From Thermogutta sp. (GTDB lineage Bacteria > Planctomycetota > Planctomycetia > Pirellulales > Thermoguttaceae): 6,217 nt of DNA. The stretch is from the NCBI RefSeq assembly GCF_014359955.1, contig NZ_JACIYL010000209.1, positions 1 through 6,217 of the forward strand, written 5' to 3'. Under the pieces are notes generated by a model. That model saw only the letters and a program-made list of their open reading frames with translations. It was not told the origin of the DNA and did no database searches. This document shows, one piece after another, positions 6,188 through 6,217 of this stretch. Positions within the stretch are counted from its first letter, which is position 1. Every line of letters starts with the position of its first letter. The position numbers and the translations under genes are program-made.

Positions 6188-6217
6188 GGTGAGATTTCTC
6201 AGTCGGTAGGACAACCA
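6188..6217 (+). other. Right-edge sequence, no gene visible
   Basis: The last 30 bases contain no complete gene. TAGGA (6207-6211) could be a ribosome site for a gene starting just beyond the window, as expected if the operon continues, but this cannot be tested here. Confidence 0.3.

Overview
This window is part of a bacterial microcompartment (BMC) locus of the Planctomycetes/Verrucomicrobia (PVM) type, all on the plus strand. Evidence for this is the gene order and content: a probable DeoR-type regulator tail, a PduL phosphotransacylase, two BMC-H shell proteins, an acetate-kinase-family protein, a BMC-P shell protein, a PduP-type CoA-acylating aldehyde dehydrogenase, a second BMC-P, and an uncharacterised cargo-like protein. 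The DNA is moderately GC-rich and uses Shine-Dalgarno sites. A planctomycete is the most likely source; I cannot name a genus.

Layout: 3-170 is the C-terminal end of the upstream gene (probable DeoR regulator). 176-841 is pduL. 948-1253 and 1329-1598 are two PduA-like hexamer subunits. 1794-2978 is the acid kinase, followed 4 bp later by the first pentamer vertex protein (2983-3315). After a 195-bp gap comes the aldehyde dehydrogenase (3511-4956). After a 125-bp gap comes the second vertex protein (5082-5339). Its stop overlaps the start of the last gene (5339-6187), which has an encapsulation-type helix, a linker, a short EutT/EutQ-reminiscent motif and a degenerate RpiB-like region. The final 30 bases hold no complete gene.

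How the genes work together: in characterised PVM compartments a class II aldolase splits fuculose- or rhamnulose-phosphate to lactaldehyde. The aldehyde dehydrogenase then makes an acyl-CoA inside the shell, PduL converts that to an acyl-phosphate and recycles CoA, and a kinase makes ATP plus the acid. BMC-H proteins form the facets and BMC-P proteins cap the vertices. The dehydrogenase, PduL and the last protein all begin with the same kind of amphipathic helix, so they are probably lumen cargo; the kinase has none and is probably outside. The aldolase and the NADH-recycling enzyme are not in this window, so the substrate assignment is inference.

The compartment type is already known. The points most worth a second look are the acid kinase, which carries conservative substitutions at two positions normally invariant in acetate kinases, and the last gene, a cargo-like protein of unknown function with a catalytically degenerate isomerase-like region.
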